Source: an uncultured Collinsella sp.
Lineage (GTDB): Bacteria > Actinomycetota > Coriobacteriia > Coriobacteriales > Coriobacteriaceae
Assembly (NCBI GenBank): GCA_902493915.1
Contig: CABUQY010000053.1
Span: 1-11,437, forward strand
Length of the DNA stretch: 11,437 nt
Direction: 5' to 3'
Below are positions 1 to 6,609 of the stretch, one piece after another. The position numbers and the translations under genes were made by a program. Below the pieces are notes generated by a model. The model searched no databases. It was not told the origin of the DNA and was given only the letters and a program-made list of their open reading frames with translations. The number at the start of each line of letters is the position of its first letter. Within the stretch, counting starts at the first letter, position 1.

Positions 1-12
1 CCAAAAGAGCCC

Positions 13-22
13 AACGGCCGTT
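13..22. promoter_or_regulatory. 10-bp palindrome upstream of the ABC operon
   Basis: AACGGCCGTT is a perfect palindrome about 105 bases before the first gene of the transporter operon. It could be an operator half-site or chance in GC-rich DNA. I see no convincing -10/-35 pair in the 127 bases before the gene, so the operon promoter may lie further left or may not match the consensus. Confidence 0.15.
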
Positions 23-127
23 ACGGCTTCGTTAGAAACGCGCCCCACCATGGATGGTGAACCCGAAAGGTAAGGCACGCGGGCGCGGCGACTCGGCCCG
101 CGCGCCCGGAAGAGAAAGGACGAACCC

Positions 128-852
<725 letters not shown>

Positions 853-856
<4 letters not shown>

Positions 857-1623
857 CGGGCGAGAAAGGCGGCCTGTTCGCGGGCCTGCGCGCCGAGGCC
901 CTGAAGTCGCGCCACGCGGCACCGGTTCGCCTGGCCGTGCTCATGGCGCTGCCGATGCCGCTGCTCGGCGCGATGCCCTACCGGGGCGTGCAGATCTTCA
1001 GCGCGTGGAACTACTGGTACGCGCTCTTCCTGCCCGTGTCTCTCTCGCTCGTGGTGGCGTGCGTCGCGCGGGCGGACGCTCGCACGCGGATGCGGGGGCT
1101 TCTGGGCCTGGGCTTCCCGCTCGGGCGCGCCTGGTGGGCCAAGGCGCTCTGGTGCCTCGCTCTCTGCACGCTCTCGAACCTCGTGGTCTTCGGCATCTAC
1201 CTCGCGGGATCGGCGTTCTCCTCGCAGGGCCTCACGGCCGCGGGCACCCTCACGATGCTCCTCTGCGCGCTCGCCAACACGGTGACCGCGGCGTGGATGA
1301 TCCCCGCAGGGCTCTTCCTCACGGCGCGGCTCGGAATGCTCGCGGGCATCTTCTGCCCGCTCGCCGCGCAGCTCGTGGGCGGGTTCGCCTGGTCGCTGGT
1401 GCCGCTGCCGCAGCTCTTTCCGCCGTCGGCGAGCATGGTCATACCCACGAGCTTCATCCCCGTGCTGCCGAGCGGCGAGCCACTCGCGGCGGACATGGCG
1501 CTCGGCGGGGCGCTCGCGGCGGACGGCATGCTCACACTGGCGGGCCTTGCGGTCAGCGCGCTCGCGTTCGCCGCGCTCACGGCGGCGGGCGCGGCCTGGT
1601 TCGCGCGCTCCGAGGAGAGGTGA
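853..1623 (+). CDS. Lantibiotic-protection ABC transporter permease (LanE/MutE type)
   Basis: This 256-aa ABC-2 type permease has about six membrane helices (near residues 22-41, 53-72, 97-118, 130-156, 162-182 and 226-250). It begins with a cytoplasmic stretch, GLRAEALKSRH, typical of the first of the paired small permeases (EpiE/MutE/NisE). The segment AWNYWYALFLPVSLSLV matches the family pattern of an aromatic Trp/Tyr cluster entering the second helix, and the length is usual for the family (about 240-250 aa). It overlaps the ATPase gene by four bases (ATGA) and ends at TGATG, where the second permease starts, so the three subunits are made together. It should form the membrane channel as a heterodimer with the next protein. 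Confidence 0.88.
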
Positions 1624-2438
1624 TGGCCATGACACGACTCTCCGACCCGACGCCGCGCATGACTCTCCCGCGGGCCCTGCTCTCCGAGGCCCTGCGCCTG
1701 GCGCGCTCCCCGCTCACGGCGGTGCACCTCGTCTGCGGCCTGGCAGCCGGTCTTGCCTGCGGCGAGTACTTCTCCGTAACCCGATGGGACCCGGCGCTGG
1801 GCGCGGACGCCCACGCCCAGTTCCTCGGCGCCCTCATGCCGCTCATGTCCGCCATCGTCTGCGGGCTCGCCGTGGACGACGAGCGCGCTGCCGGGCGTCT
1901 CGCCAACCTCACGGCGGTCCCCTCGCGCGGGCGCGCCGTCGCGGCGAAGCTGCTCGCCCTTGCGGCGCTCGGCGCGGGCGCGCTGGCCGTGGCGCTCGGC
2001 GTGTTCGGGGCCGTGCTCGCCGTCGCCGGGCGCCTGCCGCTCGGGCCCGCTCCGCTTGCGGCCGCCTGGGCGGGCATCGTGCTGGGCAGCCTGCCCCTCT
2101 ACGCGCTGGGGCTCGGCGTGGCCCTGCGCCTCGGCCGCAACGCCGCCATCGGCGCCGGCGCGGCGGGTATGCTCCTCGCGTTCTTCTCAGTGGGCGGACT
2201 TGCGCACGGCCTCATGACCGGCGAGCTCACCGGTGCCCTGGCGACGCCCCTGAGCTGGGTGCCGCTCGCCTGGCCCGCGCGCCTGGGGTCGCTCGGGGTG
2301 GAGGCCTTCATCGACGCCGCACGCGCGGCGGCCCCTCTCCTCACGACTGCGCTCGCTGGCCTCGTGCTCGCCCTGGCAGCCGCCGCCGTCCTTCTCGCCT
2401 GGTTCTGCCGTTTCGAGGACGGGAGGGCGGATGCGTAG
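1623..2438 (+). CDS. Lantibiotic-protection ABC transporter permease (LanG/MutG type)
   Basis: This 271-aa second permease has about six hydrophobic segments, and the stretch DDERAAGRLANL followed by SRGRAVAAKLLAL, between helices 2 and 3, resembles EpiG/MutG/NisG proteins. It is Ala/Leu-rich, as expected for high-GC DNA. Two starts are possible. The ATG at 1623 overlaps the upstream TGA by one base and has AGGAG five bases before it. The ATG at 1629 (two residues shorter) has GGAGAGG eight bases before it. The frame stays open far upstream inside the previous gene, but that extension is Arg/Gly-rich and not membrane-like, so it is not coding. It pairs with the LanE-type permease and the LanF-type ATPase. 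Confidence 0.87.
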   Translation: MAMTRLSDPTPRMTLPRALLSEALRLARSPLTAVHLVCGLAAGLACGEYFSVTRWDPALGADAHAQFLGALMPLMSAIVCGLAVDDERAAGRLANLTAVPSRGRAVAAKLLALAALGAGALAVALGVFGAVLAVAGRLPLGPAPLAAAWAGIVLGSLPLYALGLGVALRLGRNAAIGAGAAGMLLAFFSVGGLAHGLMTGELTGALATPLSWVPLAWPARLGSLGVEAFIDAARAAAPLLTTALAGLVLALAAAAVLLAWFCRFEDGRADA

Positions 2439-2619
2439 GAGGCCGCTCGCCGCCGTGCTCGCCCTCCTCTCCGCAGCGCTCGTCCTGGGCGGGAATGTCC
2501 TGCTCGACGCCGGCTGGGGGTCGGCGCTGCGCTCGATCGCCGACCGCGTGCTGCCCAACCCTGAGATCGCCATGTGGGCGCCCGCGCCCGCGGCTGCGCG
2601 CGGGGCTCTGGACCGCTGA
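2431..2619 (+). CDS. Small 62-aa membrane peptide in the lantibiotic-resistance operon
   Basis: This peptide starts with three arginines, then has one hydrophobic segment (about residues 6-24) and a short extracytoplasmic tail containing DAGWG and PNPEIAMW. It has no cysteine, so it is not a NisI/LanI-like lipoprotein. The hydrophobic stretch may be a membrane anchor or an uncleaved signal. The ATG has GGGAGGG four bases upstream and overlaps the end of the LanG-type gene by eight bases, so it is very probably translated and coupled. I do not recognise a family. Its position as the last gene before the regulators suggests an accessory to the transporter or a sensor partner, which is inference only. 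An alternative is a decayed C-terminal fragment of a larger gene, but the good ribosome site argues against that. Confidence 0.65.
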   Translation: MRRRPLAAVLALLSAALVLGGNVLLDAGWGSALRSIADRVLPNPEIAMWAPAPAAARGALDR

Positions 2620-2637
2620 GCGCGGCGCTAGTACAAT
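2609..2637 (+). promoter_or_regulatory. Candidate promoter of the two-component pair
   Basis: TGGACC (2609-2614) and TACAAT (2632-2637) are separated by 17 bases and match four and five of six consensus positions. The site covers the end of the 62-aa gene and lies 28 bases before the regulator's ATG, in a locally AT-richer spot of otherwise GC-rich DNA. It suggests that the regulator and kinase can be expressed independently of the transporter. Confidence 0.5.
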
Positions 2638-2664
2638 TCCGACGGAAGTTTCAGGAGGTCGAAC

Positions 2665-3327
2665 ATGGCGAGGATACTGGCAGTGGATGATGAGCGGGCG
2701 ATCCTCGACGCGCTCGCGCGCGTCCTCGGCCGCGACGGCCATGAGGTCGTCAAGGCAGCGGACCCGACGGCGGTCCCGGGGATGGACCTCTCGCGCTTCG
2801 ACCTCGTGCTCTGCGACGTCATGATGCCGGGGCTCGACGGCTTCGAGCTCGTGCGGCAGATCCGCCCGGACTTCGACGGGCCCATCGTCTTCCTGACCGC
2901 GCGCGTGGCCGAGGAGGACGCCGTGGCCGGCTACGGCCTGGGCGCCGACGACTACGTCCGCAAGCCCTTCGGGGCCGCGGAGCTGCGCGCCAAGGTCGCG
3001 GCCCATCTGCGCCGTGAGCGCCGGCCGCGCTCGCACGCCCTCTCCTTCGGGGAGGTGCGGATCGACCTCGGCGCGCGCGGCCTCGCGGTGGGCGGCGAGG
3101 CCGTGCCGCTCACGCCCACCGAGTACGCCATCTGCGAGTACCTCGCCCGCCACCCCGGGCAGGTCATGAGCCGCGCGCAGATACGCGAGGCGGTGCTCGG
3201 CTGGGAGAGCGACGCCGACGACGCGGCCATATCCATGCAGGTCAGCCGCGCCCGGAGGAAACTCTCCGAGGCCGGCGCCGACCCGATCGCGACCGTCTGG
3301 GGGATGGGGTACAAGTGGCAGCTCTGA
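2665..3327 (+). CDS. OmpR/PhoB-family response regulator
   Basis: This 220-aa protein has a receiver domain (residues 1-115) and a winged-helix DNA-binding domain (about 122-220). The receiver has the acidic pocket D8-D9, phospho-acceptor D51 in LVLCDVMMPGLDG, switch T78 and conserved K100 in DYVRKPF. The effector domain shows LTPTEYAICEYLARHPGQVMSR and the terminal WGMGYKW hairpin typical of OmpR-type regulators. AGGAGGT at 2653-2659 lies five bases before the ATG. It is followed after 26 bases by the histidine kinase. By context, and by analogy with NisR/SpaR and other antimicrobial-peptide sensing systems, it probably activates the upstream lantibiotic transporter genes, but no direct-repeat binding site is evident in front of them. 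Confidence 0.95.
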   Translation: MARILAVDDERAILDALARVLGRDGHEVVKAADPTAVPGMDLSRFDLVLCDVMMPGLDGFELVRQIRPDFDGPIVFLTARVAEEDAVAGYGLGADDYVRKPFGAAELRAKVAAHLRRERRPRSHALSFGEVRIDLGARGLAVGGEAVPLTPTEYAICEYLARHPGQVMSRAQIREAVLGWESDADDAAISMQVSRARRKLSEAGADPIATVWGMGYKWQL

Positions 3328-3353
3328 GGACCGGGGCGCGAGGTCGCGGGGGC

Positions 3354-4751
3354 ATGCCGCTCTCCTTCGTCATCGCGCGCTACTTCGCCTACGCGTTCGC
3401 GGCGGTCGCCACGGCGTGGCTCGCCTCGTTCATGGCGCTCTCCGCGGCGATCAACGCGGGCTTCGTCTACGAGGCAAGCTGGGGGCCGGCCAATGCGCGC
3501 GAGGTCGCGGAGGGCCTGGCACGCGACGGCGTCTGCGGGCAGCAGGACGTGCCGACGGCGTACCGCTACCTCATCCTGAACGAGGACGGATACGTGCTGA
3601 TGACAGACCTCGAGGGCACACGGCTCGAGGACGCGACGGAAATGACCCGTGCGGCACTCGCCGCGGATCCGGGCACAGTGGAGATTGAGGGCGGGGGCTC
3701 GGGCCTCACCTACGCCGCGTTCCCGCTCAAGGGCGGCGGGGCCTGCGCACTCGTCAGCGAGTACCTGCCGCAGTGGGTCTCGCGCGACCTCGCCGGCCTG
3801 CTTCCCAACCCGCAGAGCCTCATGCTCGTCGGCGCCGCTGCGGGCAGCGCGCTCGCGCTCGCGCTCGTGGCGCGCCGCGCGAGCCGCGTGATCTCGCGCA
3901 AGATGGCGCCGCTCGCGGAGGCGGCGGGGCGCGTCGGCGCGGGGGATCTCGACTTCGCGGTCGGCAGCACCAACGTGCGCGAGGTGAACGACGTCCTCGC
4001 CGCGATGGACGCCATGCGGACCTCCCTCGCCGAGTCGCTCGAGGCCCGCTGGGCCGCGGAGCGGGGGCAGCGCGAGCAGGTGGCGTCGCTCGCCCACGAC
4101 CTCAAGACGCCGCTCACCGTGCTGCGCGCCAACGCCGACTTCGTGGCGGAGGAGCTGGAAGACGAGAAAGACGCCGACCTCGCGGCCGCCGCGCGCGACA
4201 TAGCCGGCAGTGTCGAAAGGCTCGACGGCTACGTGCGCCTGCTCATCGAGGCCTCGCGCGGGTCCGGCGGGGCTGAGAGGGCCCCCATGCGGCCGGCCGA
4301 GCTCTGCGAGCAGGTCCTCGCCGAGGCCGCCCAGATCGCCCGGTCGCGAGGCGTGACGCTCGACGCGGCCACGGGCCCCGCTGTCGCGGGCGCGCCCGAG
4401 GCCCCGCTCGACCGAACCGCCCTGGCGCGAGCCGCCGCGAACCTCGTGGCCAACGCCGCCGAGCACGCGCGCTCGCGCGTGGCGGTCTCCTGCGACGTCG
4501 CGGGCGGGCACCTCGTCATCGAGGTGTCCGACGACGGACCGGGCTTCTCTCCCGCCGCCCTCGAACGCGGCTGCGAGCGCCTCTTCACAGACGACTCCTC
4601 CCGCTCCTCGCGCGACGGAGGCCGCCACTACGGGCTCGGCCTCCACGCCGCCTCCGAGGCCGCGAGCGCCCACGGGGGCTCCGTCTCGCTCGCCAACAGC
4701 CCCTCGGGCGGCGCGGTGGCCACCATCGCGGTCCCCCTGTGCGGGGCCTGA
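3354..4751 (+). CDS. Membrane sensor histidine kinase, partner of the upstream regulator
   Basis: From this ATG the kinase is 465 aa. Its layout is a TM helix at about 3-33, an extracytoplasmic sensor domain of roughly 115 residues (34-150), a TM helix at about 153-174, HAMP at 174-230, a HisKA helix with H-box ASLAHDLKTPLT (phospho-acceptor H248), and an ATPase domain with N-box NLVANAAEH (N363, N367), G1 DDGPG (393-397) and G2 GRHYGLGLH (G427 onward). All catalytic motifs are intact. A GTG at 3315 in the same frame would add 13 Arg/Gly-rich residues and overlap the regulator gene. I prefer 3354 because the protein then starts just before the first helix and GAGGT lies nine bases upstream. 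The large sensor loop differs from the short loop of BceS-type kinases, suggesting direct sensing outside the membrane. The ligand is unknown. Confidence 0.92.
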   Translation: MPLSFVIARYFAYAFAAVATAWLASFMALSAAINAGFVYEASWGPANAREVAEGLARDGVCGQQDVPTAYRYLILNEDGYVLMTDLEGTRLEDATEMTRAALAADPGTVEIEGGGSGLTYAAFPLKGGGACALVSEYLPQWVSRDLAGLLPNPQSLMLVGAAAGSALALALVARRASRVISRKMAPLAEAAGRVGAGDLDFAVGSTNVREVNDVLAAMDAMRTSLAESLEARWAAERGQREQVASLAHDLKTPLTVLRANADFVAEELEDEKDADLAAAARDIAGSVERLDGYVRLLIEASRGSGGAERAPMRPAELCEQVLAEAAQIARSRGVTLDAATGPAVAGAPEAPLDRTALARAAANLVANAAEHARSRVAVSCDVAGGHLVIEVSDDGPGFSPAALERGCERLFTDDSSRSSRDGGRHYGLGLHAASEAASAHGGSVSLANSPSGGAVATIAVPLCGA

Positions 4752-4763
4752 CGACTCAGGCCC
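4744..4763. terminator. Perfect 8-bp hairpin between convergent genes
   Basis: GGGCCTGA, loop CGAC, then TCAGGCCC form a perfect 8-bp stem. The left arm includes the kinase stop codon, and the right arm ends one base before the stop codon of the minus-strand antitoxin. There is no T tract on either strand, so it may be a weak, factor-assisted or bidirectional terminator, or an mRNA 3'-end stabiliser. Confidence 0.4.
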
Positions 4764-4958
4764 TCACACCGGCGTGGCTCGCAACCAAACGCTTCCCGGA
4801 TAATTCATGAGGCCGTACTCGTATTCGAGCCTGCCTATCTCTGCGGCAAGCGCCTCCGTCATGTAGAAGTTTTTCGTGCGGCCCGTCGACTTCGCCAGGC
4901 GGTCGTACCTGTTCGCAAGGTCCTCGGGGATTCTCAGGGCTGCGGTGGCGGTTGCCAT
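4764..4958 (-). CDS. Ribbon-helix-helix antitoxin-like protein (RelB/CopG type), orphan
   Basis: This 64-aa protein begins MATATAALRIPEDLANRYDR, the typical beta-strand plus first helix of RHH DNA-binding antitoxins, followed by STGRTKNFYMTEAL, the turn and second helix. Such proteins bind DNA as dimers, repress their own promoter, and neutralise a RelE/ParE-type toxin with the C-terminal segment. Here the C-terminus after EYEYGLMN reads YPGSVWLRATPV and stops at the hairpin next to the kinase gene. In relatives I would expect about 10-20 more charged residues, so the toxin-binding part seems truncated or replaced, and no toxin gene follows. AGAGGTG precedes the ATG with a suitable gap. It may be a solitary regulator or the remnant of a toxin-antitoxin pair whose toxin end was lost by rearrangement. 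Confidence 0.7.
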   Translation of the reverse strand: MATATAALRIPEDLANRYDRLAKSTGRTKNFYMTEALAAEIGRLEYEYGLMNYPGSVWLRATPV

Positions 4959-4975
4959 GACGCACCTCTTGGTTA

Positions 4976-5007
4976 GATGTAATACGTATATTTCTTTCTA
5001 TCACATC
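4976..5007 (-). promoter_or_regulatory. Candidate operator upstream of the RHH protein
   Basis: An inverted repeat, GATGTAAT (4976-4983) and ATCACATC (5000-5007), seven of eight bases complementary, encloses an AT-rich 16-base spacer containing the palindrome ATACGTAT. It lies 18-49 bases upstream of the RHH start codon, where an autoregulatory operator over the promoter is expected. No clean -35/-10 pair could be assigned. Confidence 0.35.
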
Positions 5008-5009
5008 AC

Positions 5010-5508
5010 CCGAACCCCGCACCGGCGTACGGCCGCATCTGCTTTTTACCTTACATTGTGTCAACCGGTCCATGCCCGGCATATTCTGCCGGATTGAATC
5101 AACCGTTAAATCAATCCGAGCCTTTAAGGGGCGGTTGAAATCCTTCGAGGACTGAGGGCGCCGTCCCTAGGTCGGCTCCTCGATGGCCTCGGCTGAATTC
5201 CCCTGCAATCGACCGCATGGGTTCCGGCACGGGGTTCTGGCGCTGCCCGAACGGGGCGCAAGACTCGGCCGTCGGTCGTGCCGGACGGCATACGTTTTGA
5301 GACCGGCAAGCTGTTGCCGGCTCGAGGACAGCGGCCCGGTGCACCGGGGCGATCGATAGAGGACTCAGGTTCACAGCGCAGTTTCTTGGGGCTCGCATAT
5401 ATAGGAAGACTTGATCGGCAATCGATTTTAATGAAGTCGACAGCGCATGTCAGAGCTTTCAACAAATTTAACATGCCACCCTTTATATCCGCACGCGCGT
5501 AATTCAAC
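5010..5508. other. Intergenic stretch without a supportable gene
   Basis: About 500 bases between two minus-strand genes. Open frames exist on both strands but lack good ribosome sites and recognisable motifs, and the GC-rich middle (about 5130-5380) contrasts with AT-rich ends. Two perfect small hairpins are visible: CCGGCA/TGCCGG at 5076-5092 and CCGGCAA/TTGCCGG at 5303-5320, neither followed by a T tract. A minus-strand frame starting with TTG at 5507, right after the stop of the DUF1648 gene, runs to 5124. Its latter half is Arg/Pro-rich and looks non-coding. The stretch may be decayed gene material. Confidence 0.4.
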
Positions 5509-6135
5509 TCATAAGGACCGGCTATCCCTTACCTGTGACACAATCTCAAACGCACAGAACAGAATCATCAGTCCAATCATCGCATAAGAGGCAGCCGAAC
5601 CTTCAAGCACTATTCCACAAAGAACAATCTCCGCGCCGCCAATAAGAACTGTTATCAGGCGCTCTGCCTTTTTGCTCTCGCCGCTCGCATAAAAAGGCGG
5701 CAAAGCGCACAAGATCACATATAGCCCGGGAAGGGAATACAGGATCGATAGTCCAAGTCCCCCATCAACTGCAGTGCTTTGCGTAAGAATCAACTGAACC
5801 CAAACGGCAATTATCACTGAGCAGGTTGTCGATAAAAGAAGACTAGAAATATAGCACGCAACAAAGTCCCGTCGCATTCGAACAGAGAAATCCGCGAACT
5901 CTCTTCGCCGCGTGGAAACAATAAGGTACACAGAAATTGCAATAGAACCAATCAGAGAAAACAGCGGAACAACCAGCAATTCAAGCTTATTACCCCATCG
6001 ATCAACCACACCCCCACTCCAATGAGCGGGAATTGTATCAGGGAGGACTGAGCAAGCCGTCCATAGAATCAGAAATGGAAGAATAGAGAGGATGAAAGAT
6101 GATAACACTGCAGTAATTTTTTTTGAGGCTCTCAT
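5509..6135 (-). CDS. DUF1648-domain membrane protein, SdpI-like
   Basis: This integral membrane protein (208 aa from this ATG) carries the DUF1648 motif LPDTIPAHWSGGVVDRWGNK at residues 31-50, just after the first helix. This is the LP.xIP.HW.xxG..D..G.K pattern found at the N-terminus of SdpI, the membrane immunity protein against the SdpC toxin of Bacillus, and in many uncharacterised relatives. About five more hydrophobic segments follow (near 53-75, 95-122, 131-152, 160-178, 182-200), but I do not see the typical SdpI C-terminal domain signature. The ATG at 6135 follows AAGGAG with an 11-base gap. A GTG at 6162 with GGAG six bases upstream would add nine polar residues and is a real alternative. 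Codon use is AT-richer than in the transporter cassette, suggesting separate acquisition. A role in peptide immunity or signalling is inference. Confidence 0.8.
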   Translation of the reverse strand: MRASKKITAVLSSFILSILPFLILWTACSVLPDTIPAHWSGGVVDRWGNKLELLVVPLFSLIGSIAISVYLIVSTRRREFADFSVRMRRDFVACYISSLLLSTTCSVIIAVWVQLILTQSTAVDGGLGLSILYSLPGLYVILCALPPFYASGESKKAERLITVLIGGAEIVLCGIVLEGSAASYAMIGLMILFCAFEIVSQVRDSRSL

Positions 6136-6183
6136 CGATTCCGCATCTCCTTGCGCGCCCACATTCCACTCCGCCTTAAATCA

Positions 6184-6191
6184 AGTATAAT
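6184..6191. promoter_or_regulatory. Overlapping divergent -10 elements
   Basis: The octamer AGTATAAT contains a perfect TATAAT on the plus strand (6186-6191) and TATACT on the minus strand (6184-6189). It could serve the minus-strand DUF1648 gene and the plus-strand ORF at 6268. No good -35 hexamer was found at 16-18 bases for either direction, so this is tentative. Confidence 0.3.
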
Positions 6192-6267
6192 TAGATGGCG
6201 CTCGGTATTATTGGCGCAATCGCGATAGCGATTACCGCCGTTGTTTCTTTAAAAATGGTAGGAATAC

Positions 6268-6468
6268 ATGTCTCCAAGAATTGATATATCGATTGACGAG
6301 CTGCCCGAAGCGTCGAGCCTTCTTGATGGACATGACTATTCGTCACAAATCATTCAGCGTATCGCCGGGGTTCCAGTAATACTCGATGCATCGGGATGCC
6401 CTCATTCCCCTTTTTTCGAAGTTGAATATGATGACAGGACGACTAGGTTTACAAGTCAAGCAAGTTAA
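6268..6468 (+). CDS. Small hypothetical protein, 66 aa
   Basis: This small acidic soluble protein begins MSPRIDISIDELPEASSLL and contains one Cys, one His-Asp-Tyr cluster (near residue 22) and the segment AGVPVILDASGCPHSPFFEV. The ATG has TAGGA four bases upstream, which is a modest site. It has no membrane segment and no family I recognise. It lies 141 bases before the fused ABC transporter gene. Transporter-adjacent short ORFs can be peptide precursors, but the sequence lacks a clear double-Gly leader or a Cys/Ser/Thr-rich core, so I do not call it one. It could equally be a fragment of a decayed gene. Confidence 0.4.
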   Translation: MSPRIDISIDELPEASSLLDGHDYSSQIIQRIAGVPVILDASGCPHSPFFEVEYDDRTTRFTSQAS

Positions 6469-6484
6469 TAATCTATGTAGTCAA

Positions 6485-6490
6485 TATAAT
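6485..6490 (+). promoter_or_regulatory. Candidate -10 upstream of the fused ABC transporter
   Basis: A perfect TATAAT lies in AT-rich DNA just after the 66-aa ORF and would give a leader of about 110 bases before the ATG at 6610. No -35 match is present at the usual distance (the best is AAGTTA at 6462-6467), so confidence is low. Confidence 0.3.
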
Positions 6491-6609
6491 ACCGTTGAAC
6501 CCGCATATCGATACCGCTCAGCCATTCGCCTCGCCCCCGTCGCACGTATCTTCATCCGGTCTGTTACTTTTAATCTAAACAATTCTTTGAGGAACGTAGG
6601 TGCTTCTAA

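Noticed and set aside
50..73. Seven-codon ORF before the ABC operon, possible leader peptide
   Set aside because: It has no ribosome site and no attenuator structure.
1005..1622. Upstream extension of the LanG-type frame
   Set aside because: It overlaps the LanE-type gene completely, is Arg/Gly/His-rich and has no membrane character. High-GC DNA often leaves such frames open.
2952..4673. Long minus-strand open frame opposite the kinase gene
   Set aside because: Its composition is the usual antisense Arg/Glu/His-rich shadow, and the plus strand carries intact regulator and kinase motifs.
5124..5507. Minus-strand frame directly after the DUF1648 stop codon
   Set aside because: It needs a TTG start. 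Its latter half is Arg/Pro-rich, without motifs, and looks like antisense GC-rich noise.
6268..6468. Lantibiotic or other RiPP precursor
   Set aside because: It has only one Cys and no double-Gly or FNLD-type leader, and no modification enzyme is nearby. Kept as a hypothetical protein.
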